Shown here piece by piece: positions 1 through 7,752 of a DNA stretch of 64,000 bases. The position numbers and the translations under genes were made by a program. The DNA is from Roseovarius sp. TE539 (GTDB lineage: Bacteria > Pseudomonadota > Alphaproteobacteria > Rhodobacterales > Rhodobacteraceae). Where the stretch lies: contig NZ_QNGB01000007.1 in the NCBI RefSeq assembly GCF_003298505.1, positions 62,001-126,000 on the forward strand. The letters are read 5' to 3'. How positions within the stretch are numbered: position 1 is the stretch's first letter; every line of letters begins with the position of its first letter. The notes beneath the pieces were generated by a model that worked only from the letters and a program-made list of their open reading frames with translations, ran no database searches and was not told the origin of the DNA.

Positions 1-98
1 CGCTCATCGACGATGAGGGTGCCGTCGACGATCGCGTCGCGGATGGCCCCGGCGATCTGGGCCGAGAGATCGGCCTCGCGTGAAGTTCTCGTTTTCAT
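1..98 (-). CDS. GntR-family transcriptional regulator, N-terminal fragment
   Basis: Only the first 32 codons are in the window; the gene runs off the left edge. The translation begins MKTRTSREADLSAQ and continues IAGAIRDAIVDGTLIVDER, which is the typical first helix and 'I..G.L..DERLPSE' entry of a GntR (FadR-type) winged-helix DNA-binding domain. It is divergent from the DUF2182-DUF1326-DinB-dmdA-acuI run, and a palindrome sits immediately before its ATG. From memory, Ruegeria pomeroyi has a GntR regulator next to dmdA-acuI, so control of the DMSP genes is a reasonable inference. There is no Shine-Dalgarno before the ATG. The effector domain cannot be seen. Confidence 0.7.
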   Translation of the reverse strand, partial: MKTRTSREADLSAQIAGAIRDAIVDGTLIVDE

Positions 99-99
99 T

Positions 100-123
100 T
101 GTCTTACATTTAAATGTCTGACA
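100..123. promoter_or_regulatory. 24-bp near-palindrome, likely GntR operator in divergent promoter
   Basis: The site reads TGTC..ACATTTAAATGT..GACA: outer arms TGTC/GACA and a perfect 12-bp core ACATTTAAATGT, 20 of 24 positions symmetric. It abuts the start codon of the GntR gene and lies 37 bases before the start of the DUF2182 gene. A symmetric site with GT..AC arms between a GntR gene and the operon it faces is the usual autoregulatory arrangement; the AT core could also overlap a -10 element. Binding is inferred, not shown. Confidence 0.55.
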
Positions 124-159
124 TTTTGGGCGCAAGGGGCGAGTCACGCCGGGGGAAAG

Positions 160-921
160 ATGGTTTCGGCACGGATCAGACGGATGACCGGCGCGCACTG
201 GCTGCTGTTTTTCGCGGCCATCCTTGCCGCGTGGACGGCGCTTTACGCCATGGCCCTGCCGGCGGATTTGCGCGCCGCGGGCCGGATCTACGGTGCCGGA
301 TTCTGGGAGAGCCTGTGCATGGTGACACCGGACGCCGCGGGCTATGCGCGCGTCACACTGATGTGGGCGCTGATGTCGGCGGCGATGATGGCGCCCACGG
401 CGCTGCCCGCGCTGGCGACCTATGATGAATTGCCGGCCGGTAACGACAAGGGTTTCGGCGCCCTGGTGGCAGGGTACCTCTTGGTCTGGCTGGGATTTTC
501 GGCGCTGGCGGCTGGATTGCAGATGGCCTTGTTCGCAGCGGAACTGGTCAGTGTCTTCGGCGACAGCCGCTCCGGTCTTCTGTCCGCCGCGTTCCTGGCA
601 CTGGCCGGGCTTTACCAGTTCAGCCCGGCCAAGGAGGTGTGTCTTGCCAGGTGTCGGGCACCGCTGACATTCTTCTTCCAGCATTGGGACGAAGGGCCGT
701 GGCGCAACGGCCTCAGGCTGGGGCTGGTGTGCCTGGGGTGTTGCTGGGCACTGATGCTTCTGGCCTTCGTGGGCGGGGTGATGAACCTTGCCTTCATGGG
801 GCTGGCGACGGTGATCATGGTCATGGAAAAACTGCCCGATATCGGGCGCCCGATCACAGGACCCCTGGGTATCCTGCTGCTGTTTGGCGCGGTCGGGATG
901 CTCGTGACGACTTTGATTTGA
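160..921 (+). CDS. DUF2182 integral membrane protein
   Basis: A 253-residue, very hydrophobic protein with about six predicted membrane segments. It resembles the DUF2182 family (predicted metal-binding membrane proteins) through the MWALMSAAMMAPTALPAL segment near residues 70-90 and a second conserved stretch, YQFSPAKEVCLARCRAP, with two cysteines. Start chosen at 160 because a purine-rich GGGGGAAAG lies just before it and the upstream part of the open frame is not hydrophobic. DUF2182 and DUF1326 genes are often neighbours, and the DUF1326 gene follows after 18 bases. The molecular function is not known; metal handling is the family's annotation, not something shown here. Confidence 0.8.
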   Translation: MVSARIRRMTGAHWLLFFAAILAAWTALYAMALPADLRAAGRIYGAGFWESLCMVTPDAAGYARVTLMWALMSAAMMAPTALPALATYDELPAGNDKGFGALVAGYLLVWLGFSALAAGLQMALFAAELVSVFGDSRSGLLSAAFLALAGLYQFSPAKEVCLARCRAPLTFFFQHWDEGPWRNGLRLGLVCLGCCWALMLLAFVGGVMNLAFMGLATVIMVMEKLPDIGRPITGPLGILLLFGAVGMLVTTLI

Positions 922-939
922 CACAGGAGGAGGCCCGAG

Positions 940-1626
940 ATGGCATCTGAGAAGTTGGATACGCCGGTGAAGATCGACAATCGGATGCCGGGGGCGCCGA
1001 AATCGGGGCATGGATCGGTACCGTGGTCCATCAAGGGGGAACTTATCCTCAATTGCAATTGTACCGTCTTCTGCCCTTGCGTGATCAGCCTCGGGGATCA
1101 TCCGCCCACGGAGGGTTACTGCATGGGATGGGCGGGGATCCGGATCGACGAGGGCCACTACGGCGAGGAGGACCTTGGCGGACTGAATGTCGGCCTGTTG
1201 CTGGAAATTCCGGGAAAAATGGCGCGCGGCAACTGGAAGGCCGCGGCCTATATCGACGATCGCGCCAGCAATGACGCCTATCACGGGCTCGTGGACATCA
1301 TGAGCGGCAAGGCCAGGGGCACGACCGGCCTGTTCAAGATCCTGGTGAGTGAATTCCTCGGTGCCGAGCGGGCGCCGATCACCTTCGAGACAGAGGGCAA
1401 GACGCGCCGCCTGATGGTGGGCCGGGCGATCAACGGTGCCATCACTCCGGTGGCGGGCAGCGATGGCGATGACATCGTGGTGACCAACACCAAGTACTGG
1501 ATGGGCCCGGACATCACCGTCGCCCGCGCGGACCAGGGCAAGGTGCGCGCTTTCGGCCGGGTGTGGGATTTCGACGGGCGCAGCGCGGAAATCTGCCAGA
1601 TCGACTGGAAAGGCCCGGACAAATGA
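940..1626 (+). CDS. DUF1326 family protein
   Basis: A 228-residue protein with no signal peptide. The family signature is the cysteine cluster NCNCTVFCPC (Cys39, 41, 45, 47), followed by a CMGWAGIRIDEGHYGEEDL segment; such spacing suggests metal or thiol chemistry, but no reaction is established. AGGAGG lies 10 bases before the ATG. The gene sits between DUF2182, its common partner, and a DinB-family protein; the DinB start codon overlaps its stop (ATGA), so translational coupling is likely. Its presence upstream of dmdA in the same direction makes it a candidate accessory to DMSP or thiol metabolism, which is inference only. Confidence 0.85.
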   Translation: MASEKLDTPVKIDNRMPGAPKSGHGSVPWSIKGELILNCNCTVFCPCVISLGDHPPTEGYCMGWAGIRIDEGHYGEEDLGGLNVGLLLEIPGKMARGNWKAAAYIDDRASNDAYHGLVDIMSGKARGTTGLFKILVSEFLGAERAPITFETEGKTRRLMVGRAINGAITPVAGSDGDDIVVTNTKYWMGPDITVARADQGKVRAFGRVWDFDGRSAEICQIDWKGPDK

Positions 1627-2138
1627 TCGTCACGCCGTCGTGGTGCGCCATGATGGCGCGTTATAACACCTGGCAGAACCGAAACCTTCTGGATGCCGCA
1701 GACGATCTGGACGAGGCTTCGCTGAGGCAGGACCGCGGCGCGTTCTTCGGGTCCATAGCCGGCACACTCAATCACCTGCTCTGGGCCGACCTTGTCTGGA
1801 TGTCGCGCTTTGACGGTGGCGAGGCGCCGACGGGCGGCATTCCAGAGAGCGCCGGGCTGTGGCCCGACTGGGGCAGGTTCCGTGCCGCGCGCGCGGCGGC
1901 TGACCGGCGCATCATGGGCTGGGCGGACCGGCTGGAGAGTGACCACCTTGCCGGCGACCTGGCCTGGTTTTCCGGGGCCGCCGGGCGCGAGTTGAACCGG
2001 CCGCTGGCACTTTGCGTCGGGCATTTTTTCAACCACCAGACCCACCATCGCGGTCAGGTGCATGCCATGCTCACCGCCGCGGGCGCCGCCCCGGGGCCAA
2101 CCGATCTTTTCGTGATGCCGGAGGATATCGGCCTGTGA
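1623..2138 (+). CDS. DinB family protein (predicted metal-dependent four-helix bundle)
   Basis: 171 residues, with the DinB/YfiT-type arrangement of histidines: His51 in TLNHLLWAD and a later HFFNHQTHHRGQ motif (His134, 138, 141, 142), giving the usual three-His metal site. Many members are thiol-dependent transferases (bacillithiol, mycothiol or glutathione), others have no known role. The start was set at 1623, where ATGA overlaps the DUF1326 stop; the open frame extends further upstream but only inside DUF1326. Its stop overlaps the probable GTG start of dmdA, so all three genes look cotranscribed. An enzyme for a thiol adduct would suit the neighbourhood, but this is speculation. Confidence 0.8.
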   Translation: MIVTPSWCAMMARYNTWQNRNLLDAADDLDEASLRQDRGAFFGSIAGTLNHLLWADLVWMSRFDGGEAPTGGIPESAGLWPDWGRFRAARAAADRRIMGWADRLESDHLAGDLAWFSGAAGRELNRPLALCVGHFFNHQTHHRGQVHAMLTAAGAAPGPTDLFVMPEDIGL

Positions 2139-3286
2139 CCCCGACCATGACCCGCTCTGCCGCTGCCCCCGCCGTATCGCCGCCGATCCTGTCGCTGTCG
2201 CGACGGCTGCGCCGCACGCCGTTTTCGGAGGGTGTCGAGGCGGCCGGTGTGAAAGGCTACACCGTCTACAACCACATGCTGTTGCCCACCGTTTTCCGCA
2301 GTATCGAGGAGGATTACCGCCATCTCAAGGAGGCGGTCCAGATCTGGGACGTGTCCTGCGAGCGCCAGGTGGAACTGCGCGGGCCGGACGCCGCGCGTCT
2401 GATGCAGATGCTGACCCCGCGCGACCTGCGCGGCATGACGCCGGGGCAATGCTTCTACGTGCCCATCGTCGACGAGACCGGCGGCATGCTGAACGATCCC
2501 GTCGCGGTCAAGCTGGCCGAGGACCGGTGGTGGATCTCGATCGCGGACTCGGACCTTCTTTACTGGGTGCGTGCGATCGCGCATGGCTGGCGTCTGGACG
2601 TGCTGGTGGACGAGCCCGACGTCAGCCCGCTGGCCGTGCAGGGGCCGCGCGCCGACGACCTGATGGCGCGGGTGTTCGGCGAGGCGGTACGCGGGATCCG
2701 CTTTTTCCGGTTCGGCGTTCTCGATTTCCAGGGCCGTGACATGGTGGTCGCGCGCTCGGGCTATTCCAAGCAGGGCGGCTTCGAGATCTATGTCGAGGGA
2801 TCGGAGGCGGGCATGCCGCTCTGGAATGCGTTGATGGAGGCGGGCCGGGATCTCGACGTGCATGCGGGCGGCCCCAACCTGATCGAGAGGATCGAGGGCG
2901 GGTTGCTGAGCTATGGCAACGACATGACCGATGACAACACCCCGCATGAATGCGGGTTGGGACGGTTCTGCAACACCCACACGGCGATCGGCTGCATCGG
3001 GCGTGATGCGCTCTTGAGGGTGGCCAAGGAAGGCCCCGTGCAGCAGATCCGCGCGATCGCGATCGACGGGCCGGCGGTGCCGCCCTGCGTGGACTGGTGG
3101 CCGGTGCTCTCTGAACGGGGCAAGCGGGTGGGGCGCATAAGCTCCGCCGCGTGGTCGCCCGACCACCGGACCAACGTGGCCATCGGCATGGTGCGGATGA
3201 CCGATTGGGAGGCGGGCACCGAACTGCGCATCGCGGCACCCGACGGCGAGCGGCGCGGTGTCGTGCAGGAGTGCTTCTGGGCCTGA
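2135..3286 (+). CDS. dmdA: Dimethylsulfoniopropionate demethylase DmdA
   Basis: Tetrahydrofolate-dependent demethylation of DMSP to 3-methylmercaptopropionate, first step of the demethylation route. The 383-residue protein is a GcvT-fold aminomethyltransferase relative, with the DmdA-typical stretches SRRLRRTPFSEGVEAAGVK, YNHMLLPTVFRSIEEDY, WDVSCERQVE, ARSGYSKQGGFEIYVEG and YGNDMTDDNTPHECGLGRF (residues about 20 to 290). Generic GcvT proteins lack this combination. GTG at 2135 was chosen because it overlaps the DinB stop (GTGA) and has GGAGG 10 bases before; ATG at 2147 is the alternative. acuI follows 107 bases later, as in Roseobacter genomes. The dmdBCD genes that would continue the pathway are not in the window. 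Confidence 0.93.
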   Translation: MTPTMTRSAAAPAVSPPILSLSRRLRRTPFSEGVEAAGVKGYTVYNHMLLPTVFRSIEEDYRHLKEAVQIWDVSCERQVELRGPDAARLMQMLTPRDLRGMTPGQCFYVPIVDETGGMLNDPVAVKLAEDRWWISIADSDLLYWVRAIAHGWRLDVLVDEPDVSPLAVQGPRADDLMARVFGEAVRGIRFFRFGVLDFQGRDMVVARSGYSKQGGFEIYVEGSEAGMPLWNALMEAGRDLDVHAGGPNLIERIEGGLLSYGNDMTDDNTPHECGLGRFCNTHTAIGCIGRDALLRVAKEGPVQQIRAIAIDGPAVPPCVDWWPVLSERGKRVGRISSAAWSPDHRTNVAIGMVRMTDWEAGTELRIAAPDGERRGVVQECFWA

Positions 3287-3296
3287 AGGAGGAGCG

Positions 3297-3358
3297 GGGG
3301 CGCTGCCCCCGTCGCCCTTGAGGGGCGACTCCCCCGAGGTACTTGAGGCCAGATGAAG
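3297..3358 (+). repeat. Dispersed intergenic repeat, copy 1 (between dmdA and acuI)
   Basis: Begins with the short hairpin GGGGCGCTGCCCC (3297-3309) and ends with a core reading CTCCCCCGAGGTACTTGAGG then CCAGATGAAG (3329-3358). Related cores occur at 19930-19960, 19974-20006, 25881-25908 and 26030-26068. These short GC-rich elements ending in a GATGAAG-like tail are common between genes in Rhodobacterales. Here it sits inside a probable operon, so it may act as an mRNA stem-loop separating dmdA and acuI expression. Confidence 0.6.
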
Positions 3359-3393
3359 CGGGGCGTGGCCCCGTATGGAAAAAGGAGAACGGG

Positions 3394-4389
3394 ATGTTCA
3401 ACGCGTTGATCGTGGACAAGGACGAGGAAAGCGGCCAGACAAGCGCGGCGGTGCGGCAGATCTCTCAAGAGGACCTGCCACAGGCCGAGGTGACCGTGGC
3501 GGTGGAGTATTCCACGGTCAATTACAAGGACGGCCTGTGTATCGGCCCGGGCGGCGGGTTGGTGCGGCACTACCCGCATGTGCCCGGGATCGATTTCGCC
3601 GGGACCGTCGAGACGAGCGACGACGACCGCTACAAGCCCGGTGACAAGGTGGTTCTGACCGGCTGGCGCGTGGGAGAGGCGCATTGGGGCGGCTACGCGC
3701 AGAAGGCCCGGGTGAAGGCCGACTGGCTGGTCCCGCTTCCCGAAGGACTTGATACCCGCCAGGCGATGGCCGTGGGCACCGCGGGGCTGACCGCGATGCT
3801 GTCGGTCATGGCGCTGGAGGAGCACGGGCTGGCACCCGGGCACGGGCCTGTCCTGGTGACAGGGGCCGCTGGCGGCGTGGGCTCGGTGGCGACCGCGATC
3901 CTGGCCGGGTTGGGCCACGAGGTGGCGGCGGTCACCGGACGGCCGGAAACCGCGCAATACCTCGAGGGGCTGGGGGCCGCGCGGATCGTCGCGCGCGACG
4001 AGTTGACCGAGGTGACCAGGAAGCCCCTGGAGGCCGAGCAGTGGGCCGGCTGCGTGGACGCGGTGGCGGGCGCGATGCTGGGCCGGGTTCTCAAGCAGAT
4101 GAAATACGGCACCTCGGTCGCGGCGGTCGGGCTGGCCGGCGGGCCGGCCATCGAGGGGGCGCTGATCACGCCTTTCATCCTGCGGGGTGTGAACCTTCTG
4201 GGAATCGACAGCGTGATGCAGCCTTATGAGAATCGCCTGCGGGCGTGGCGGCGCATCGCGGCGGATCTGCCGATGAACCGTTTGGAGGAAATGGTGCAGC
4301 CCGCAACCCTGCACGATCTGCCGGATCTGGGTCGTGACATCCTGAAGGGCCAGGTGCGCGGCCGTGTTGTCGTTGACGTGAACGCCTGA
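3394..4389 (+). CDS. acuI: Acrylyl-CoA reductase (NADPH) AcuI
   Basis: Reduces toxic acryloyl-CoA to propionyl-CoA, protecting cells that degrade DMSP. The 331-residue protein is a zinc-free medium-chain dehydrogenase/reductase of the YhdH/AcuI group: MFNALIVDKDEE at the start, YSTVNYKDGLCIGPGGG, HVPGIDFAGTV, and the nucleotide-binding GAAGGVGSVATAILAGLGHE near residue 155. No catalytic zinc ligands are seen, as expected. AAGGAG lies seven bases before the ATG; the frame is open a little further upstream without a better ribosome site. dmdA-acuI adjacency is characteristic of Roseobacters and supports the assignment. Confidence 0.92.
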   Translation: MFNALIVDKDEESGQTSAAVRQISQEDLPQAEVTVAVEYSTVNYKDGLCIGPGGGLVRHYPHVPGIDFAGTVETSDDDRYKPGDKVVLTGWRVGEAHWGGYAQKARVKADWLVPLPEGLDTRQAMAVGTAGLTAMLSVMALEEHGLAPGHGPVLVTGAAGGVGSVATAILAGLGHEVAAVTGRPETAQYLEGLGAARIVARDELTEVTRKPLEAEQWAGCVDAVAGAMLGRVLKQMKYGTSVAAVGLAGGPAIEGALITPFILRGVNLLGIDSVMQPYENRLRAWRRIAADLPMNRLEEMVQPATLHDLPDLGRDILKGQVRGRVVVDVNA

Positions 4390-4396
4390 GCGGCGG

Positions 4397-4912
4397 ATGG
4401 GTGTGCCCGCGGACCTGAGCATACGGCCTGCGCGCGACGAGGATTTCGACGCGCTCTGGCCGGTGCTTCGCACCGTTATCCGGGCCGGGGACACCTATGC
4501 CGTCGATCCACGGATGTCGCGCGGGCGGGCTTTCGAATGGTGGATGCAGGCCCCGCGCGCCACCTATGTCGCGGAGCGGGACGGCGGGATCGCCGGCACC
4601 TATTACCTGAAGGCCAACCAGCAGGGCGGTGGGGCGCATGTCTGCAACTGCGGATATATCGTCGCGGTCCCCGCGCAGGGCAGGGGCGTGGCGCGGGCCA
4701 TGTGCCGGCATTCGCAGGCGGTTGCCCGCGACCTGGGGTTTCGGGCCATGCAGTTCAATTTCGTTGTCGAGACGAATGTCGGCGCCATCGCGCTGTGGAA
4801 ATCGCTCGGTTTCGGGACAGTGGGGCGGCTTCCCCGTGTTTTCGATCATCCGCAACACGGGCTGGTCGATGCTCTGATCATGTTGAAATGGTTGGACGGG
4901 GAGGCCGGGTGA
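4397..4912 (+). CDS. GNAT family N-acetyltransferase
   Basis: 171 residues with a complete GNAT fold signature: LSIRPARDEDFDALWPVL at the start (beta1/alpha1), the acetyl-CoA pyrophosphate loop VAVPAQGRGVARAMCRHS (motif A, Q/RxxGxG/A), and the C-terminal NVGAIALWKSLGF typical of motif B. The acyl acceptor cannot be predicted. It starts only 7 bases after the acuI stop, in the same direction, so it may share the DMSP transcript; a hairpin at 4995-5031 may end that transcript. Confidence 0.82.
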   Translation: MGVPADLSIRPARDEDFDALWPVLRTVIRAGDTYAVDPRMSRGRAFEWWMQAPRATYVAERDGGIAGTYYLKANQQGGGAHVCNCGYIVAVPAQGRGVARAMCRHSQAVARDLGFRAMQFNFVVETNVGAIALWKSLGFGTVGRLPRVFDHPQHGLVDALIMLKWLDGEAG

Positions 4913-4994
4913 GGTGACGGGCTGCCGTTTTTTGCATCTGAATCGGCGCAGCTGATTGATTTCCAAGCGGGACACGCGTTACCGTCTCCGCCGG

Positions 4995-5031
4995 GGCACC
5001 CTGCGGAGACGCCGCAGGCCCCCGGGGTGCC
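4995..5031 (+). terminator. Hairpin after the acuI-GNAT genes
   Basis: Arms GGCACCC-TGCGG and CCGCA..GGGTGCC enclose an AGACG loop, with an eight-base bulge on the 3' side. It follows the last gene of the run and precedes the UspA gene. No T-tract follows, so it may be an RNA-stabilising stem rather than a Rho-independent terminator. Confidence 0.35.
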
Positions 5032-5111
5032 AAAGCGCGCAGAATCCCTTGCCGGGGGGGCCCTGGACGGGAAAGACGCTCAACACACCGCGCGCAACAG
5101 GAGGGATAGAC

Positions 5112-5528
5112 ATGTTCAAGAAGATCATGACGCCGGTCGATCTGGCGCATAAGGGCGATCTGGAAAAGGCGCTGCAGGTTTCGGCCGATCTGGCCAAGCA
5201 TTACGGGGCCGAGGTTGTCTTTGTGGCGGTCACCGCCGCAACACCGAGTTCCACGGCCCACAATCCGGCCGAGTTCGCCCAGAAGCTGGATGCTTTCGCG
5301 TCCGAGCAGGCCGACAAGCACGGCATTTCGGCCAGTGGCGATACCGAAATCAGCCACGACCCGACCACCGACGTTGACGATGCCCTGCTCAAGACCGTGG
5401 GCAAGATCGGGGCTGACCTGATCGTCATGCAGAGCCACATGCCCAATGTGATGGATTATGTCTGGCCGTCCAACGGCGGCAAGGTGGCCGAGCACGCCAA
5501 GTGTTCCGTCATGGTCGTCCGCGGCTGA
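5112..5528 (+). CDS. Universal stress protein, UspA family
   Basis: 138 residues. Starts MFKKIMTPVDLAHKGDLEKA, a standard UspA first strand and helix; C-terminal GADLIVMQSHMPNVMDYVWP and the final HAKCSVMVVRG correspond to the conserved G-2x-G-9x-G(S/T) ATP-binding region, although here the motif is incomplete, so nucleotide binding is uncertain. A strong AGGAGGG precedes the ATG; the open frame reaches upstream to about 4956 without further homology. The gene is separated from the DMSP genes by about 200 bases and is followed by a strong GC-rich hairpin, so it is probably monocistronic. Confidence 0.88.
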   Translation: MFKKIMTPVDLAHKGDLEKALQVSADLAKHYGAEVVFVAVTAATPSSTAHNPAEFAQKLDAFASEQADKHGISASGDTEISHDPTTDVDDALLKTVGKIGADLIVMQSHMPNVMDYVWPSNGGKVAEHAKCSVMVVRG

Positions 5529-5540
5529 GCAGCGGATCAA

Positions 5541-5581
5541 GAAGCCGGGCGGCCGGGTCAACCCGTGCGCCGCCCGGCTTC
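5541..5581 (+). terminator. GC-rich terminator-like hairpin after the UspA gene
   Basis: Perfect 13-bp arms GAAGCCGGGCGGC / GCCGCCCGGCTTC, with an inner CGGGT/ACCCG stem, starting 13 bases after the uspA stop codon. No T-run follows, so termination may be factor-assisted. Position directly after a single gene supports a 3'-end role. Confidence 0.55.
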
Positions 5582-6243
5582 GCCCGGTGCGCCCGTTCCT
5601 GAGGCGACGCCCGATATTCCCCTTGTGACAATCCGTATGCCGCCCCTGCATGGGAAACCATGGGCACAGGTGGTGTGCTTGCGAGTTTTGCGGTGGTCCG
5701 AGCCCCCGGAAGAAGCGAATCAGGTTTTTGATTCGCCTTGAACGGTTGAATCCCGGCCCGGGTTCAGGGTATTGCACTCTTCTTTGCAAAAAAATCGGGA
5801 ATTCATGGGAATTATTCTTTAGCCGTCAATCTCACCATATATTGTGTTGCAAGATAAGAAACACGCAAATTAATGCGTTGATTGGGCTGACAGTATGAGA
5901 TTTTTCTTGTTTTCAAGGGGTGCCGGCGCAAGAAGATATGACTGCTTGGCAAAAATTTAGTTGATTTCCATGAAATCCCATGGCATCCCTTTATGCACGA
6001 TGAGGACGGGCAGAAGGGGCACATAAAGAACCCCACAAAAGAATCTCCCAAGTCAGGTTTCATGCAGGCACCCGCTTCATCAGAACGAGAGATCCGGCGC
6101 GCGGGCGAGCAGACATCCCCCCAGGTGGCGCGCGCAGTCGGACAGCCCGCGAGCAGCGGGACGAGGGCGGCGGATTGGGCAGTGGCAGCAGCTCAATCCG
6201 CCGTTTCGTGTTCAGGGCAGAGACCTGGGGCCGCGAGGGACAG
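5582..6243 (+). other. Long leader upstream of mraZ, partly AT-rich; possible small-RNA locus
   Basis: About 660 bases without a convincing gene. From roughly 5770 to 6060 the base composition drops well below the 65 % GC of the surroundings, with A/T runs. In Rhodobacter sphaeroides the 5' leader of mraZ gives rise to the abundant small RNA UpsM; the position, the size of the gap and the hairpin at 6166-6209 just before the mraZ start suggest a homologous RNA here. No primary-sequence match can be claimed from memory, and I could not fix a promoter. Two GGGAATT repeats ten bases apart occur near 5802-5818. Confidence 0.4.
6166..6209 (+). terminator. Hairpin just before mraZ, possible 3' end of a leader RNA
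   Basis: Perfect 10-bp arms CGGCGGATTG (6168-6177) and CAATCCGCCG (6194-6203), extended inward by GGC/GCT pairs, followed by TTTCGTGTT. It lies 35 bases before the mraZ start. Partial termination here would release a leader RNA and set the level of dcw expression. Confidence 0.5.
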
Positions 6244-6750
6244 GTGGACCGCAAGCTGAGGTTCATAGGCGAGAGCCGCCACAAGGTGGACAGCAAGGGG
6301 CGGGTGTCCATCCCGCACCTGTTTCGTCGCGTCCTGGAGGCGGGAGACCCCGATTGGGTCGACGGCAAGAACCCGCAAATCCATATCGTCTACGGAGACG
6401 GCAAGCGCGATTTTCTGGAGTGTTTCACCCTGCGCGCCATGGACAAGATCCATGCCAAGATCGAAAGGATGCCGCGCGCCGACAAGCGCCGGCTGGCGCT
6501 TCAGCGCCTTTATGTCACCCATGCCTTTCCGACCTCGGTGGACGAGACCGGGCGGCTGGTCCTTCCGGCCAAGCTGCGCGACAAGATCGGACTGGCGGGC
6601 GAGGCGTTTTTTGCCGGCACCGGCGAGGCTTTCGAGATATGGAAGCCCGAAACCTACGAGGCGGTGATCGCCGAGGAACTGACCGCGGATGACGCCTTCG
6701 ACCCCGACGTCGATGCGTCGATGTATCTGAGCGGGGACGAGGAGGACTAG
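6244..6750 (+). CDS. mraZ: Division/cell wall cluster transcriptional repressor MraZ
   Basis: 168 residues with two SpoVT/AbrB-like units: the first around RHKVDSKGRVSIPHLFRRVL and the second around SVDETGRLVLPAKLRDKIGL. These 'D.KGR(V/L).(I/L)P' motifs define MraZ, the DNA-binding autoregulator at the head of dcw clusters, which also affects RsmH. The C-terminal tail (about residues 140-168) is acidic, ending DASMYLSGDEED. Start set at GTG 6244 from the usual distance to the first motif; GAGGGA lies close upstream, and an in-frame TTG at 6175 is a less likely alternative. rsmH follows after 3 bases. Confidence 0.88.
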   Translation: MDRKLRFIGESRHKVDSKGRVSIPHLFRRVLEAGDPDWVDGKNPQIHIVYGDGKRDFLECFTLRAMDKIHAKIERMPRADKRRLALQRLYVTHAFPTSVDETGRLVLPAKLRDKIGLAGEAFFAGTGEAFEIWKPETYEAVIAEELTADDAFDPDVDASMYLSGDEED

Positions 6751-6753
6751 CCG

Positions 6754-7752
6754 ATGGCATCCGCGGCCCACGCGACACCCGGAGACGCCCCCCATGTTCC
6801 GGTTCTGCTTGGTCCGTTGCTGGAGGCGGTTGCGCCCGTGCAGGGCACTTGGCTGGATGGTACTCTGGGCGCCGGCGGCTATGCGCGGGGGTTGCTGCGG
6901 GCAGGTGCGGCGCATGTGATCGGACTGGACCGTGACCCGGCCGCTCTTGAGATGGCGCGGACAGGCTGGGCCTCCGATTGCGCGGGGCGGGTCACTCTGG
7001 TTCAGGACGTGTTTTCAAATCTCGATGCGCACGGGCAAGGCCTGCAGGGCGTGGTGCTGGATCTTGGTGTCTCATCGATGCAGCTTGATCAGGCGGCGCG
7101 GGGGTTTTCGTTTATGCGTGACGGTCCGCTTGACATGCGTATGGGAGGCGAGGGGCGCAGTGCTGCCGATCTGGTCAACGATACCGACGAGGGAACCCTG
7201 GCCGACATCCTTTACCTTTACGGCGAAGAGCGTGCCAGCCGGCGCATCGCGCGCGCGATCGTGCGTGCGCGGTCCGAGGCCCCGATCGTCACCACCGGTC
7301 AGTTGGCGGAAATCGTGGAGAAATGCCTGCCCCGGGGCAAGCCCGGACAGGTCCACCCCGCGACCCGGAGTTTCCTGGCCATCCGCATCGCGGTCAACGA
7401 CGAATTGGGCGAACTCTCGGCGGGTCTGGCCGCGGCCGAACGGGCGCTTGCGCCCGGCGGGCATCTGGCCGTCGTGACCTTTCATTCCATCGAGGACCGC
7501 ATGGTGAAGCGGTTCATGCAGTCGCGTTCGGGCGGTGGCGGGCGCGGCAGCCGTCACGCCCCGGAGATCGAGCATCCCGAACCGCAATTCATTCAGGCCA
7601 CGCGAAAGGCGCTAAGCGCCGACGCGCAGGAAGTGGCGCGAAATCCGCGCGCCCGTTCGGCCCGGCTGAGGGTCGCCACCCGCACGTCTGCCGCCGCCCG
7701 GCCACTGGATCGGCGCACATTGGGTCAGCCGTTGCCAAGGGGGGGCGTGTGA
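6754..7752 (+). CDS. rsmH: 16S rRNA (cytosine(1402)-N(4))-methyltransferase RsmH
   Basis: SAM-dependent methylation of C1402 in 16S rRNA. 332 residues: [13 protein letters not shown] opening, SAM-binding [14 protein letters not shown] with [10 protein letters not shown], then [20 protein letters not shown] and DGPLDMRM, and the C-terminal [15 protein letters not shown] motif; all are diagnostic for RsmH (MraW). Length is normal for the family. The stop codon overlaps the ftsL ATG, so ftsL is likely translationally coupled. Confidence 0.96.
   Translation: MASAAHATPGDAPHVPVLLGPLLEAVAPVQGTWLDGTLGAGGYARGLLRAGAAHVIGLDRDPAALEMARTGWASDCAGRVTLVQDVFSNLDAHGQGLQGVVLDLGVSSMQLDQAARGFSFMRDGPLDMRMGGEGRSAADLVNDTDEGTLADILYLYGEERASRRIARAIVRARSEAPIVTTGQLAEIVEKCLPRGKPGQVHPATRSFLAIRIAVNDELGELSAGLAAAERALAPGGHLAVVTFHSIEDRMVKRFMQSRSGGGGRGSRHAPEIEHPEPQFIQATRKALSADAQEVARNPRARSARLRVATRTSAAARPLDRRTLGQPLPRGGV

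Noticed and set aside
5795-5825. GGGAATT repeats ten bases apart as MraZ binding boxes
   Set aside because: Known MraZ sites are three or more TGGGN repeats with five-base spacers near the promoter; only two imperfect copies occur here, more than 400 bases from mraZ.
5650-5898. An 82-codon open frame in the mraZ leader
   Set aside because: No ribosome site, odd composition (Cys/Arg-rich, then AT-derived residues) and no recognisable motif; the region is better explained as a leader RNA.
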